64,000 nucleotides of DNA, from the NCBI RefSeq assembly GCF_011762125.1, contig NZ_JAASQN010000002.1, positions 894,900-958,899 of the forward strand, in the 5' to 3' direction. Position 1 is the first letter of the stretch, and every line of letters begins with the position of its first letter. The notes under the pieces were generated by a model, which was not told where the DNA came from, searched no databases, and saw nothing but the letters and a program-made list of their open reading frames with translations. Below, in pieces: positions 54,979 through 62,965 of this stretch. Source of the stretch: Sphingopyxis panaciterrae. GTDB taxonomy: Bacteria > Pseudomonadota > Alphaproteobacteria > Sphingomonadales > Sphingomonadaceae. The translations under genes were made by a program, and so were the position numbers.

Positions 54979-55875
54979 TCATGCGGGCCGCGGCGGCAGC
55001 TGGAACTTGTGGCCCCAGGCCGAGACGGCATTATGGGTGAGGACGTGCCAGCTCTCGTCGTCCACCTCGAGCCCCCCCCAGCCAAATTCGATGTCAAAGC
55101 CCGACGGGCTCGACGGGTAGAAGGAGAGCATTTCGTCGTTCGAATGGCGCCCGAGCGTAAAGGACAGATGGATATCCTCCGCGAGGCAGCGGTCGTGGGC
55201 GCGACCGACATCGTCGATGGTCGTAGCCTCGACCATCAGATGCACGATCCGCTTGGGACTGCGCACCGGCGCCAGCGCGAGCGAATGATGCCGGCCATTG
55301 CACCGCAGGAAGGTGAGCTCCATCGGCCGTCCCGGGATCAGTTCGGCGCGGATATGATCCGAAATCCGGAACTCGAGCACGCCGCAGAAGAAATCGAGCA
55401 TTGCGGCGACGTCGCGGCAGCGCAGCACGATATGGCCCAGGCCTTGGCGCCCGGTCTTGAACCGGGTCCCCGTAGGGCTGACGAAAGGGACATCGCTGCG
55501 TTGCAAGGGACCGTAAAAGACCTCATGGTCATTGCCCTCCGGGTCGCGAAACTGGATCAGACCCTTGACCATCCGGTCGTTGCACAGCGCCTCGTCGGGG
55601 TGATTGACCTCGCACCCTGCTCCCAGGAGCCGTGCGGCCACCGCAGCGAGCGCGTTTTCATCCGCCACTTCCCAGCCGATATAGGCGAGGTCGTCCGACG
55701 GGCCCTCGTGCAGCCGAATCCGCGAGGCATAATTGTCCATCCGCAGGTCGATGCTGCCGTCGTCGCGGCCAACCGGTTGCAGCCCGAGGATGTTTCCGGC
55801 GAAATGCTGCCAGCGCGCCTGCTTTGACACCTCGAGCCCGAGATAACCGAGCGCCTCGATCGAAAGGCCCGTCAT
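54979..55875 (-). CDS. Extradiol ring-cleavage dioxygenase (BphC-like, two VOC domains)
   Basis: 298 residues with two vicinal-oxygen-chelate domains, as in 2,3-dihydroxybiphenyl 1,2-dioxygenase. The start IEALGYLGLEVSKQARWQHF is diagnostic. The active domain has GLGHIVLRCRDVAAMLDFF with the first iron His (about 147), IVHLMVEATTIDDVGRA with the second His (about 212), and GFDIEFGWGG with the Glu ligand (about 263). It opens a catechol ring next to the hydroxyls. ATG 55875 overlaps the hydrolase stop by 4 bases. The gap 54909-54978 before the flavoprotein is short. Confidence 0.92.
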   Translation of the reverse strand: MTGLSIEALGYLGLEVSKQARWQHFAGNILGLQPVGRDDGSIDLRMDNYASRIRLHEGPSDDLAYIGWEVADENALAAVAARLLGAGCEVNHPDEALCNDRMVKGLIQFRDPEGNDHEVFYGPLQRSDVPFVSPTGTRFKTGRQGLGHIVLRCRDVAAMLDFFCGVLEFRISDHIRAELIPGRPMELTFLRCNGRHHSLALAPVRSPKRIVHLMVEATTIDDVGRAHDRCLAEDIHLSFTLGRHSNDEMLSFYPSSPSGFDIEFGWGGLEVDDESWHVLTHNAVSAWGHKFQLPPRPA

Positions 55876-56708
55876 GGCCGCCCCGCGAGGTGCCGCCGTG
55901 CCAGTGCCACGAAATCGTCGAACCGCTCGGCCTGGACCCAGTGTCCGCACCTGCCGAACATATGGAGCTCGGCATCGGGCATCGCCCGCGCGAGCTTGAT
56001 ACCCATTTCGACCGGGATGACCTTGTCCTCGCGCCCATGAAGTACGAGGGTCGGGTGCGCGATATTCGCGACCACTTGCTCCGGCATACCGGAAAGCGGC
56101 GTGTCGCCCTCTTCAGCCGGTTTGGCGAGAAGCTTGCGCAGGCCTTCCTGCGCGCCGGGGATGAGGCTCGCCTGGTAACGATCCTCGACCAGCTCATCGG
56201 TGATGAAGGCGGGATCGAAAGGAAAATGCGACATGGCCGCGCGCATGTTTTCGGGACCTGGCGTGTAGTCCCAACCCGCGCGCAGGCCGGGGGTCATGAC
56301 GAACTTGTCGCAAGGCGTCCCCATCAGGACGAGACGATCGAAGCGGTCGGCATGGCGCGCAGCCGCGGCGAGCGCAAGCGAGCCGCCAAAGCTGTTTCCG
56401 ACAAGCGACACCTTCTCAAGGCCGAGCGCGTCCAGAATCCCGATCAGGTGTCGCACCCAATATTTGATATCGTAGTGAATCTCGGCGTTCCGCTCGGTAT
56501 AGCCGAAGCCCGCCATATCTGGAGCAATGACCCGGAACGCGTCGGCGAGCGCAGGCATCACCCGTTTCCAGTTGGTCCACGCCGAAACACCGGGTCCCGA
56601 CCCATGCAGAAGCACGACCGGCGCTCCGTTTCCAAGGTCGTGATAATTTGTCGCCAGGCCGTTTGCCGCGACCGTCTTGCCGCGCCCCTGCTCGCTGTTC
56701 TCAATCAT
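55872..56708 (-). CDS. meta-cleavage product alpha/beta hydrolase (BphD/MhpC-like)
   Basis: 278 residues. VVLLHGSGPGVSAWTNWKRV (about 31-50) is the oxyanion region typical of C-C bond hydrolases of meta-cleavage pathways, LVGNSFGGSLALAAA (about 112) has the nucleophile Ser, HGREDKVIPV the Asp and GRCGHWVQAERFDDF the His. It splits the ring-opened dienoate to 2-hydroxypenta-2,4-dienoate plus an acid. It is the first gene of the nine-gene operon 56708 to 48437; its start lies 57 bases from the palindrome at 56765-56778. Confidence 0.93.
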   Translation of the reverse strand: MIENSEQGRGKTVAANGLATNYHDLGNGAPVVLLHGSGPGVSAWTNWKRVMPALADAFRVIAPDMAGFGYTERNAEIHYDIKYWVRHLIGILDALGLEKVSLVGNSFGGSLALAAAARHADRFDRLVLMGTPCDKFVMTPGLRAGWDYTPGPENMRAAMSHFPFDPAFITDELVEDRYQASLIPGAQEGLRKLLAKPAEEGDTPLSGMPEQVVANIAHPTLVLHGREDKVIPVEMGIKLARAMPDAELHMFGRCGHWVQAERFDDFVALARRHLAGRP

Positions 56709-56760
56709 TGCCGATTCCCTATCCTCTCACGCGATCCGGATGCCCTTACGAGACAAAAAT

Positions 56761-56779
56761 GTCAATACGCATGCGTATG
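56761..56779. promoter_or_regulatory. Palindromic operator ATACGCATGCGTAT at the aromatic operon promoter
   Basis: A perfect 14-bp palindrome ATACGCATGCGTAT (56765-56778) sits inside GTCAATACGCATGCGTATG. It lies 57 bases before the hydrolase gene and 100 bases before the TetR gene, in the divergent gap. A near-identical 19-bp copy (two differences) occurs at 57511-57529. A TetR binding site is the natural reading. Confidence 0.7.
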
Positions 56780-56877
56780 GAGTTGACGATTGACCTTTCC
56801 CCGACGACAATCGCCCGACGCCATGAGCAACCCCTGTCATTCCGGGAGGGTATCGGGCTGGCCGAAGGGAATATGGA

Positions 56878-57474
56878 GTGCCGAGGGAGGAAAGTGCCAA
56901 GAAGAAGGACAGCGCGCGGCTCGGGGCGCCAGACTGGATCGAGGCGGCGCTCGACGTGCTTTCCGAACATGGGATCGACCGCGTCAGCGTCGAACCGATT
57001 GCCAAGCGTCTGGGCGTCACCAAAGGAAGCTTCTATTGGCATTTCAAGGATCGCGACGACTTTCTGGAAGCCATTCTGGGCCACTGGCGCCGACGGGCAA
57101 CGCTCCAGATCATCGAACGGATCGAACGCGCCGACGAAAGCCCGCGCGAGCGCTTCATCAGGCTCATGCGCCTACCGTTTCGCGGCAGCAGCCGGTCGCG
57201 GCGTGGTGCCGAAATCGAACTCTCTATCCGCCTCTGGGGCCGGAGCGATCCGCGCGCAAGGGCCGCGCTGACCGAAGTCGACCAACTGCGGCTAAGCTAT
57301 ATCCGCCAGTTGCTCGTCGCGGCAGGCGTCAGCGAAGTCGACGCACCGGCGAGGGCCATTCAGGCCTATAGTTATATGCGCGTTGCAACCACGCTGATCG
57401 CCCCCGGTGACGAGGTACTCATCGCGCGGTGCGAAAGCGATCTCGCCACCCCGCGCGAGATGGCGACGTCCTGA
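56878..57474 (+). CDS. TetR/AcrR family regulator of the aromatic operon
   Basis: 198 residues starting at a GTG (CCGAGGGAGG context overlaps the start). The N-terminus is very basic (PREESAKKKDS), then ALDVLSEHGIDRVSVEPIAK and RLGVTKGSFYWHFKDRDDFL make the helix-turn-helix (about 24-68). The rest is a helical ligand domain. Divergent from the meta-cleavage operon, with a perfect palindrome between, so it is the obvious controller. Another copy of the palindrome lies just after its stop. The start codon is not certain; 56878 is the one that keeps the usual N-terminal arm. Confidence 0.85.
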   Translation: MPREESAKKKDSARLGAPDWIEAALDVLSEHGIDRVSVEPIAKRLGVTKGSFYWHFKDRDDFLEAILGHWRRRATLQIIERIERADESPRERFIRLMRLPFRGSSRSRRGAEIELSIRLWGRSDPRARAALTEVDQLRLSYIRQLLVAAGVSEVDAPARAIQAYSYMRVATTLIAPGDEVLIARCESDLATPREMATS

Positions 57475-57510
57475 GCCGCCCGGAAACCGTCGCGCTGCCA
57501 TCCGCATTTT

Positions 57511-57529
57511 GTCAGTACGCCTGCGTATG
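57511..57529. promoter_or_regulatory. Second copy of the TACGC-nT-GCGTA operator
   Basis: GTCAGTACGCCTGCGTATG matches the upstream site at 56761-56779 in 17 of 19 positions. It lies between the ends of two convergent TetR genes, where no promoter would be expected for either gene. It could support looping between both sites across the first TetR gene. Confidence 0.6.
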
Positions 57530-57582
57530 TCATCTGTTACCTGGCCCCGGGGTGTCCCCGCTGCAAGTCCGGAAACACGATC

Positions 57583-58320
57583 TCAGCCCTCGGACTTGCC
57601 GCCGATCGCCTCGATCCCCCCAATGATGATGTCGATGAAGATATCATAGCTGTCGGCGAGTGGAGCTTCGGTCCCATTCTGCCAGCGAAGAATGAAGGCC
57701 TTGTTAGACAGCAGCCGCAAATTCCCGGCAAGAATGGGGTGGATTTCGGGATCGACGTTGAGCAGGCGCTGCTGCACCGACATCTGCCAGGCGACGGAAT
57801 CCTCCTTCGGCATCGAGGCGAATTCCTGCGCGACGAACCCGACGAGCGCAGCAACCACGGAATTATAGGCCGCCACGAGCTTCGCCCCGGCAAGGCCGGC
57901 GCGCGATAGGGTGGAGAGCAGATGTTCCACGAAATCAAAGCTCATCTCGGTGTTCGAGACGAGCGCCGTGCCGATCAGCGGCGCGGCATTGGGATGCGCT
58001 GCCACCGCGGAACGGAAGTTCTGGAAAAGATCGCGCAGGCTATGCTGCCAGGCCCGGCGCCGGCGGTCCACCTGCACCTTGGCAAGAATATGGGTGACGA
58101 CGAGGGCGAGGAGCTCGTTGCGGTTCGGCACATACCAATAGACGGCGGTCGGATAGACGCCGAGCTTTTGCGCCAGCGTGCGGAGACTGAAGATCTCGAG
58201 GCCACTTTCATCGATCAGCTCTAGCGCCGATGCGATGATTACATCGCGGTTGAGATTGGGCGACGCGTCCGCCCCTCGCCGCGACTTGCGCTTGCTCTGC
58301 GGCTGCGTGTCCTTCGTCAC
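57583..58320 (-). CDS. TetR family regulator (TetR_C-like)
   Basis: 245 residues. A basic start (KRKSRRG) is followed by NRDVIIASALELIDESGLEI and RTLAQKLGVYPTAVYWYVPN, the helix-turn-helix of the TetR/TetR_C branch with 'A(L/V)YWYV' recognition helix. A large ligand domain follows. It converges on the first TetR gene and lies upstream of nothing on its own strand but the aromatic operon region. It is close to the CoA ligase gene at 58484 (164 bases). Its target is not evident: no inverted repeat stands out in the 58321-58483 gap. Confidence 0.85.
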   Translation of the reverse strand: MTKDTQPQSKRKSRRGADASPNLNRDVIIASALELIDESGLEIFSLRTLAQKLGVYPTAVYWYVPNRNELLALVVTHILAKVQVDRRRRAWQHSLRDLFQNFRSAVAAHPNAAPLIGTALVSNTEMSFDFVEHLLSTLSRAGLAGAKLVAAYNSVVAALVGFVAQEFASMPKEDSVAWQMSVQQRLLNVDPEIHPILAGNLRLLSNKAFILRWQNGTEAPLADSYDIFIDIIIGGIEAIGGKSEG

Positions 58321-58483
58321 CCTTGTCCCCTGCCCGTCACGTGTCTTTGCTCCTCATCGCGATTTCGCGCCGCGCTTGCAAGGCGCCCCTTGTGACGAGC
58401 CATCGTGGCGCCGGATCCGCTATCGTACAGCGAGCGGCGGTGAGGCGCCAGCGAAACGCCATCCGCCGCCCCATATTCGCCCG

Positions 58484-60043
58484 CTAACGCGGCGGCACCG
58501 CCGCGACGCCGCTCTGGAGATCGTGAACGCCCTCGCCGACGTCGCGCGAGAGCTTCGGCTTCGCGACCCGCTCCGAGGGTGTCATCGGCAATGCCTCGAC
58601 GAACGCCCAGTAGCGCGGAATCTTGAAGCCGGCGATACGATCCTGCAGAAAATCCGCGAGTTCGGCGGCGCCGACCGTACGGCGAGGCACGATGAACGCC
58701 TTCACTTCCTCGTTGCGCAGCGCATCAGGCACGGCGATACAAGCCGCCAGCAGCACGGCAGGGTGTTGCTGCAGGATCGTTTCGACCTCGTTGGCGGCGA
58801 TATTCTCCCCTCCGCGGCGTATCATGTCCTTTCGGCGTCCGACCAGATAATAGTAACCGTTGGGATCCTGACGTGCCATGTCACCGGTCCGGTACCACCC
58901 CTCGTGGAACACCTCGCGGGTCGCCGCATCGTTCCGCCAATAGCCCTTCATCATCGCAGGGCTGCGCACGAGCAGTTCCCCTGCCTCGCCGCGCGGCACT
59001 TCCCCGAATGCTTCGTCCACGAGCATCGCCTCGCGCCGGGGCAGTGGCTTTCCGATCGTCCCCATGCCCACGGTTGCAGCGTGGTCCGGCCAACGGACAC
59101 CCAGATCGGAACCCGTTTCCGTCGAGCCATAGGCCTCGACCCATGGCACGGCGAAGCGTTCTTCCATTTCGCGATGGCGGTCGGCGGGAATCGCCGAGCA
59201 CATGATCGCGCCGAGACGGTGTTCGCGCTCGGCGGGCGACGGCGGTCGGGACAGGAGCATCAGCGGCATGGCCGCAAGGCAATAGAAGAAGCGCGCGTCG
59301 TAGTGCGCGATCTTGCTCCACAACTCGGAAGGCCGGAAGCGGTCGAGAACGACCAGCCGCCCCCCCTTCATCAGCGTAAGAACGAACGCCCATTGCGGAT
59401 CGAGGTAACTGAACGCCTGGGCGGTGAGCATCGTCTCGCCGGCTGCGAGCGACTTCACTTCCTCGTCGACCGACCGGGCAAGCTCGATCCAATAGGCGTG
59501 CGAGAGCATGCATCCTTTGGGCAGGCCGCTGGTTCCCGACGTGAACTGGATATTGGTGATGTCGTCGCGCTCGATGATCGGCGATATGGTTTCCGCGCCG
59601 CGTGCGACCAGTTCGGCCAGCGTCTGCCAGCCTTCGACCCCGGCGTCGTCAGGGGTGACGAGAAGGCGAAGCGAGGGCAGCGCACCACGCAACCCGTCGA
59701 ACAGCGTCACTCGGTCGGCGTCACAGAAAAGCGCCGCGGGTTCCGCATGCTCAAGAATGTGGCGGGCGTCTTCGGCGCGATAGCCGATATTGACCGGTAC
59801 CATGATCGCCCCGGCCTTGATCGTGGCGAACCAGGCAAGAGGGAAGAGGGAGTGATTGGCCGAGCAGACCGCAACCCGGTCGCCCGGGCCAATGCCTGCA
59901 GCGACAAGGCCCGCCGCCATTTCGCCCGATTGCCGGTCGAATTCCGAGAAACTCAAGGCCTCCCCGGTCGCGTCAAAGCGGAGCGCCTCCGCGTCGGGCC
60001 ATTGCTCGGCGGCCGCCCGCAGAAGGGTTACGAGATTCTCCAT
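58484..60043 (-). CDS. AMP-dependent acyl-CoA ligase
   Basis: 519 residues of the ANL superfamily. The P-loop is IQFTSGTSGLPKGCMLSH (about 155-172), EAYGSTETG comes in the middle, and YRTGDMARQDPNGYYYLVGR, then GGENIAANEVETIL, form the hinge. SERVAKPKLSRDVG holds the catalytic Lys. It activates an unknown carboxylic acid to acyl-CoA. ATG 60043 overlaps the crotonase stop by one base (TAATG). It forms a two-gene unit with that crotonase. The operator at 61038-61052 assigns the unit to the same regulon as the peptide-scavenging genes. Confidence 0.92.
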   Translation of the reverse strand: MENLVTLLRAAAEQWPDAEALRFDATGEALSFSEFDRQSGEMAAGLVAAGIGPGDRVAVCSANHSLFPLAWFATIKAGAIMVPVNIGYRAEDARHILEHAEPAALFCDADRVTLFDGLRGALPSLRLLVTPDDAGVEGWQTLAELVARGAETISPIIERDDITNIQFTSGTSGLPKGCMLSHAYWIELARSVDEEVKSLAAGETMLTAQAFSYLDPQWAFVLTLMKGGRLVVLDRFRPSELWSKIAHYDARFFYCLAAMPLMLLSRPPSPAEREHRLGAIMCSAIPADRHREMEERFAVPWVEAYGSTETGSDLGVRWPDHAATVGMGTIGKPLPRREAMLVDEAFGEVPRGEAGELLVRSPAMMKGYWRNDAATREVFHEGWYRTGDMARQDPNGYYYLVGRRKDMIRRGGENIAANEVETILQQHPAVLLAACIAVPDALRNEEVKAFIVPRRTVGAAELADFLQDRIAGFKIPRYWAFVEALPMTPSERVAKPKLSRDVGEGVHDLQSGVAAVPPR

Positions 60044-60834
60044 TACTCTTTCCGGACGATCGCTGCGCGCATGTTCGCGAGCGTAGCGGGATCCAGCGTC
60101 GTTGCGACACACGCCTCGACTTCCTCCCCAAGCGCCGCGCGGAACCCCTCCGCGATGGCGGATGCGAGCGACTGCTTCATTAGCTGAGCAGCCGGGGCGG
60201 GCAGCGCCGCGAGTTGCCGGGCAAGAGCGCGCGCAGAGCTCTCTAGATCGGCATCGACGTGAACGCTGTGGGCGAGCGCTACGGCCTGCGGCGAGGACGC
60301 GGAGAACCTCGTTCCGGCGAACAGCATGTCCGCCGCAGCTTGCCGCCCGGCAAGCTGCGGAAGGAGGAAGGTCGCGCCGCCGGTCACGAATGTTCCGAAC
60401 CCCACCTCGGGGAAGAAGGCCTTCGCGCTCTCCCCCCACAACCGGAAATCGCAGTTGAGAACCCAGGAGAAGCCCGCTCCGATGGCCCATCCCTGCACCT
60501 CCGAAATAGCAAGCGTGTCTCCCAGTGTCAGAAGCTCCGAAATGCGCTGGAGCGTTGCGAGTTGGGCACGCAGCGCCGCCTCGCCGGACTCGCCAATCGC
60601 CGACTGGGCGTTGACGTCATCGCCGGCGCAGAAGGCCCGCCCGCCCCCGCGCAAATGAATGACCTTGATCGCTGGGTCGCCCTGGGCCGACGCAATGGCG
60701 GCCTCAAGCGCCTCGATCATCGGCAGATCGATGGCGTTGAGCTGTTCGGGGCGGTTCAATATGATCGTGCGCACGCCCCCGTCGTCGCCGACCAGCACCG
60801 GATCGGCCGAACGCGCTTCATCGCTCCCCGGCAC
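60043..60834 (-). CDS. Enoyl-CoA hydratase/isomerase family protein
   Basis: About 263 residues when started at GTG 60834. RTIILNRPEQLNAIDLPM is the family opening, FCAGDDVNAQ the oxyanion hole, and GWAIGAGFSWVLNCDFRLW the GxxxGxGxxxxxxCD segment, where the first catalytic Glu is replaced by Ser or Trp. FFPEVGFGTFVTGGAT retains the second Glu. One missing Glu suggests an isomerase, hydrolase or other crotonase reaction in place of hydration. The frame is open to 61173. ATG 60993 (AGGG upstream, 45 bases from the operator) is an alternative start, but the added 53 residues look unlike the family. Confidence 0.82.
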   Translation of the reverse strand: MPGSDEARSADPVLVGDDGGVRTIILNRPEQLNAIDLPMIEALEAAIASAQGDPAIKVIHLRGGGRAFCAGDDVNAQSAIGESGEAALRAQLATLQRISELLTLGDTLAISEVQGWAIGAGFSWVLNCDFRLWGESAKAFFPEVGFGTFVTGGATFLLPQLAGRQAAADMLFAGTRFSASSPQAVALAHSVHVDADLESSARALARQLAALPAPAAQLMKQSLASAIAEGFRAALGEEVEACVATTLDPATLANMRAAIVRKE

Positions 60835-61037
60835 ACCAGATGTCCCGTTGTTCAACGGACAGGGCAATCGGAACCGGGGAAGCGGCCAGACGTCGCCGGG
60901 CCGCGGCGACCCGATGCGGGGGCCGTGCCGACCACCAATGGTCCGATTGTCAGGTAATTTTGCGATTTTTGCGATAGCAACACCATCTGACATCCTCTGC
61001 CCTGTAGCCGCTTCTCGGCGATGAAGTGCAGTATTTC

Positions 61038-61052
61038 CTGTACAGAGGACAA
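61038..61052. promoter_or_regulatory. TTGTnC-N3-GnACAA operator before the crotonase/ligase pair
   Basis: On the minus strand TTGTCCTCTGTACAG keeps TTGT-C and G-TACA of the operator seen at 37058, 37156, 43889, 43910 and 46107. It lies 45 bases before the ATG at 60993, the same spacing as in the receptor and hydrolase promoters. Confidence 0.5.
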
Positions 61053-61229
61053 TTACAACTGGAAAATATTCTCGCTGGCGCGAATTTTCAGAATTTGGCT
61101 TCAACAGCCGGTTACGAGGCGACCATGCCGCTGAAATATGCTCCTGAGACGGTCTGAGGAAGAGCGTGAACAAGAAGATTCGCGTTTCCCGTCATGTCGC
61201 TTGAGGCCACCATCTGGTTGATTGTCTAG

Positions 61230-61631
61230 ATCCCCGACAGCCGGGAACATGTCGCCCTCAAGGCGGCGGGTGATGTGGCTGGCATATTTGGGCACCCAAG
61301 CCAGCTTGCGCGCCGCCAGCCACTCGCGCGCAATCTCTTCGAAGGTCGTTCCCGCCTCGGGCTTCGCGGTCTCCTTCGCACGTTCGATCGACGGGTCAAG
61401 GCCGAGGGCAAGCTGATGCTTCATCTTTTCACGCCATGCACGCGCGACCACAAGTGACGTATCCGGGTAGCCGCCGCCCGACAGCAGCTTCTGCTTTCCG
61501 TCATAGCGGCAGACGAAGCGCCAGAGCTTCGAGCCGTTCATTTCGACGAGGATGAAAAGGCCGCCGCCGTCGGGTTTCTTGTAGGGCTTTCCCTCGGGTT
61601 TGAGAGCCTTCAGCGTCACGTTGGTGAGCAT
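61230..61631 (-). pseudogene. N-terminal remnant of a tyrosine integrase
   Basis: The ATG at 61631 opens MLTNVTLKALKPEGKPYKKP, then GGGLFILVEMNGSKLWRFVC and LSGGGYPDTSLVVARAWREK. This is the DUF4102 arm-binding domain of P4-type integrases, followed by FEEIAREWLAARKLAWVPKY of the core-binding domain. Similarity ends near DMFPAVGDLD (about 61230); the catalytic domain with the Arg-His-x-x-Arg-Tyr residues is gone, and unrelated codons run to 61101. It sits 220 bases from tRNA-Trp with its start toward the tRNA, the classic place and orientation of an island integrase. The 61632-61849 gap holds no gene. Confidence 0.8.
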
Positions 61632-61849
61632 GATCCTGCCTTCCCCGCGCACCAGGATTCGAACCGGGATCGGCGCGCGAAATCTGTTGGTAGGAGCGAT
61701 TTTCCTACCAACAAAATGACAAAAACGGCTCTGGGCTGCAAGGGGGGCGGGCGGGACGCGACGGGACGCCACCTATCTGCAACCCGCTGATTTCCTTGTT
61801 TTTTTGCGGGACGCTTTGGGTCCCGATGGGTCCCCTTGGGACCCCGGCC

Positions 61850-61925
61850 TGGCAGGGGCAGTAGGACTCGAACCTACGACCCTCGGTTTTGGAGACCGAT
61901 GCTCTACCAACTGAGCTATACCCCT
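61850..61925 (-). tRNA. trnW: tRNA-Trp (anticodon CCA)
   Basis: The minus strand reads AGGGGTATAGCTCAGTTGGT at the 5' end, with the anticodon loop CTCCAAA (anticodon CCA), the T-arm GGTTCGAGTCC and an encoded 3' CCA. The 76 bases fold as a normal cloverleaf: the acceptor stem pairs AGGGGTA with TGCCCCT, allowing an A-T at the first pair. It is the likely attachment site of the island whose integrase relic lies next to it. Confidence 0.95.
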
Positions 61926-62017
61926 AGGCCGGAGTGCGCCCTAGCCCGGCGCGAGGCATCGGGCAAGACCTATACGCGTTCCAAATTGCATAGCTTGCAA
62001 AGCATCGCCGGAATGAT

Positions 62018-62965
62018 ATGCGCGCTCTCCACATGACCGCCGCACCCGCCTCCGATCCGCCGCAGCACTATCTCGGCGGAATCGCGCTCCGGCTGCTCGC
62101 GATGCTCAGCCTTTCGGCCATGTTCGTTGTCGTCAAATATATCTCCGCGGCGGGCATCCATATCGTCGAAAGCCTGTTCTGGCGGCAGGCGGTCGTGCTG
62201 CCCCTGCTCATCCTCTGGGCCCTGGCCCATGGCGGGATCGGCCTGTTCGCGACGCACCGCATCGGCGTTCACGCGCGCCGCGCCGTCATGGGGCTGACCG
62301 GCATGGCGCTCAATTTCGGCGGCATGATCTTCCTGCCGATGGCCGAGGCGACGACGATCAACCTGTCGGTGCCGATCATCTGCGTCTTCCTCGCCGCGGC
62401 GCTGCTCGGCGAACGCGTCGGCATCGCGCGATGGAGCGCGGTGATTATCGGCTTCGTCGGCGTGCTGGTCGTGCTCAACCCGACGACGCTGCTCCTCGAC
62501 GGGTTTCGCGGCGATCACGGGCTCGGGACGCTGATCGCGCTCGGCGGCGCCGTGATGACGGCGCTGATCACGATCCAGGTTCGCGACCTCGGCCGCACCG
62601 AAAGCGCGCTGACGATCGTCTTCTGGTTCAGCCTCATTTCGCTCATCCCGCTCGGCATCGCCCTGCCCTTCGTGATCACGTCGCACAGCGCCGGTGAATG
62701 GGCATTGCTCGTCGGGCTCGGGCTGTTCGGTGCGGTGGCACAGCTTTCGCTCACCGGGGCGCTCCGCCTTGCGCCCGTGTCGGTGGTGACCCCGATGGAT
62801 TATTCGAGCCTCTTGTGGTCGATCGTCTGCGGCTGGTGGTTCTTCGGCACGATGCCCGCCGAAACGACGTGGATCGGCGCCCCCCTGATCGTCGCGAGCG
62901 GCCTGTTCATTGCGTGGCGCGAGCATCGCCTGCATATCGAACGGCGAAAGGACATCACGGCATGA
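62018..62965 (+). CDS. DMT superfamily (EamA) transporter
   Basis: 315 residues (or 310 from ATG 62033) with ten transmembrane helices in two EamA repeats. LRLLAMLSLSAMFVVVKYIS opens the first, FGAVAQLSLTGALRLAPVSV opens the late part, and PMDYSSLLWSIVCGWWFFG is the family's second-last helix region. It resembles inner-membrane exporters of amino acids or metabolites (RhaT/EamA, YdcZ group); the substrate is unknown. Its stop overlaps the start of the GST gene (ATGA), an arrangement that suggests co-expression. It lies outside the catabolic region beyond tRNA-Trp. Confidence 0.87.
   Translation: MRALHMTAAPASDPPQHYLGGIALRLLAMLSLSAMFVVVKYISAAGIHIVESLFWRQAVVLPLLILWALAHGGIGLFATHRIGVHARRAVMGLTGMALNFGGMIFLPMAEATTINLSVPIICVFLAAALLGERVGIARWSAVIIGFVGVLVVLNPTTLLLDGFRGDHGLGTLIALGGAVMTALITIQVRDLGRTESALTIVFWFSLISLIPLGIALPFVITSHSAGEWALLVGLGLFGAVAQLSLTGALRLAPVSVVTPMDYSSLLWSIVCGWWFFGTMPAETTWIGAPLIVASGLFIAWREHRLHIERRKDITA

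Noticed and set aside
58178..60187. A 669-codon plus-strand open frame
   Set aside because: Antisense to the CoA ligase and TetR genes; its residues are Arg/His/Gly-rich with no domain.
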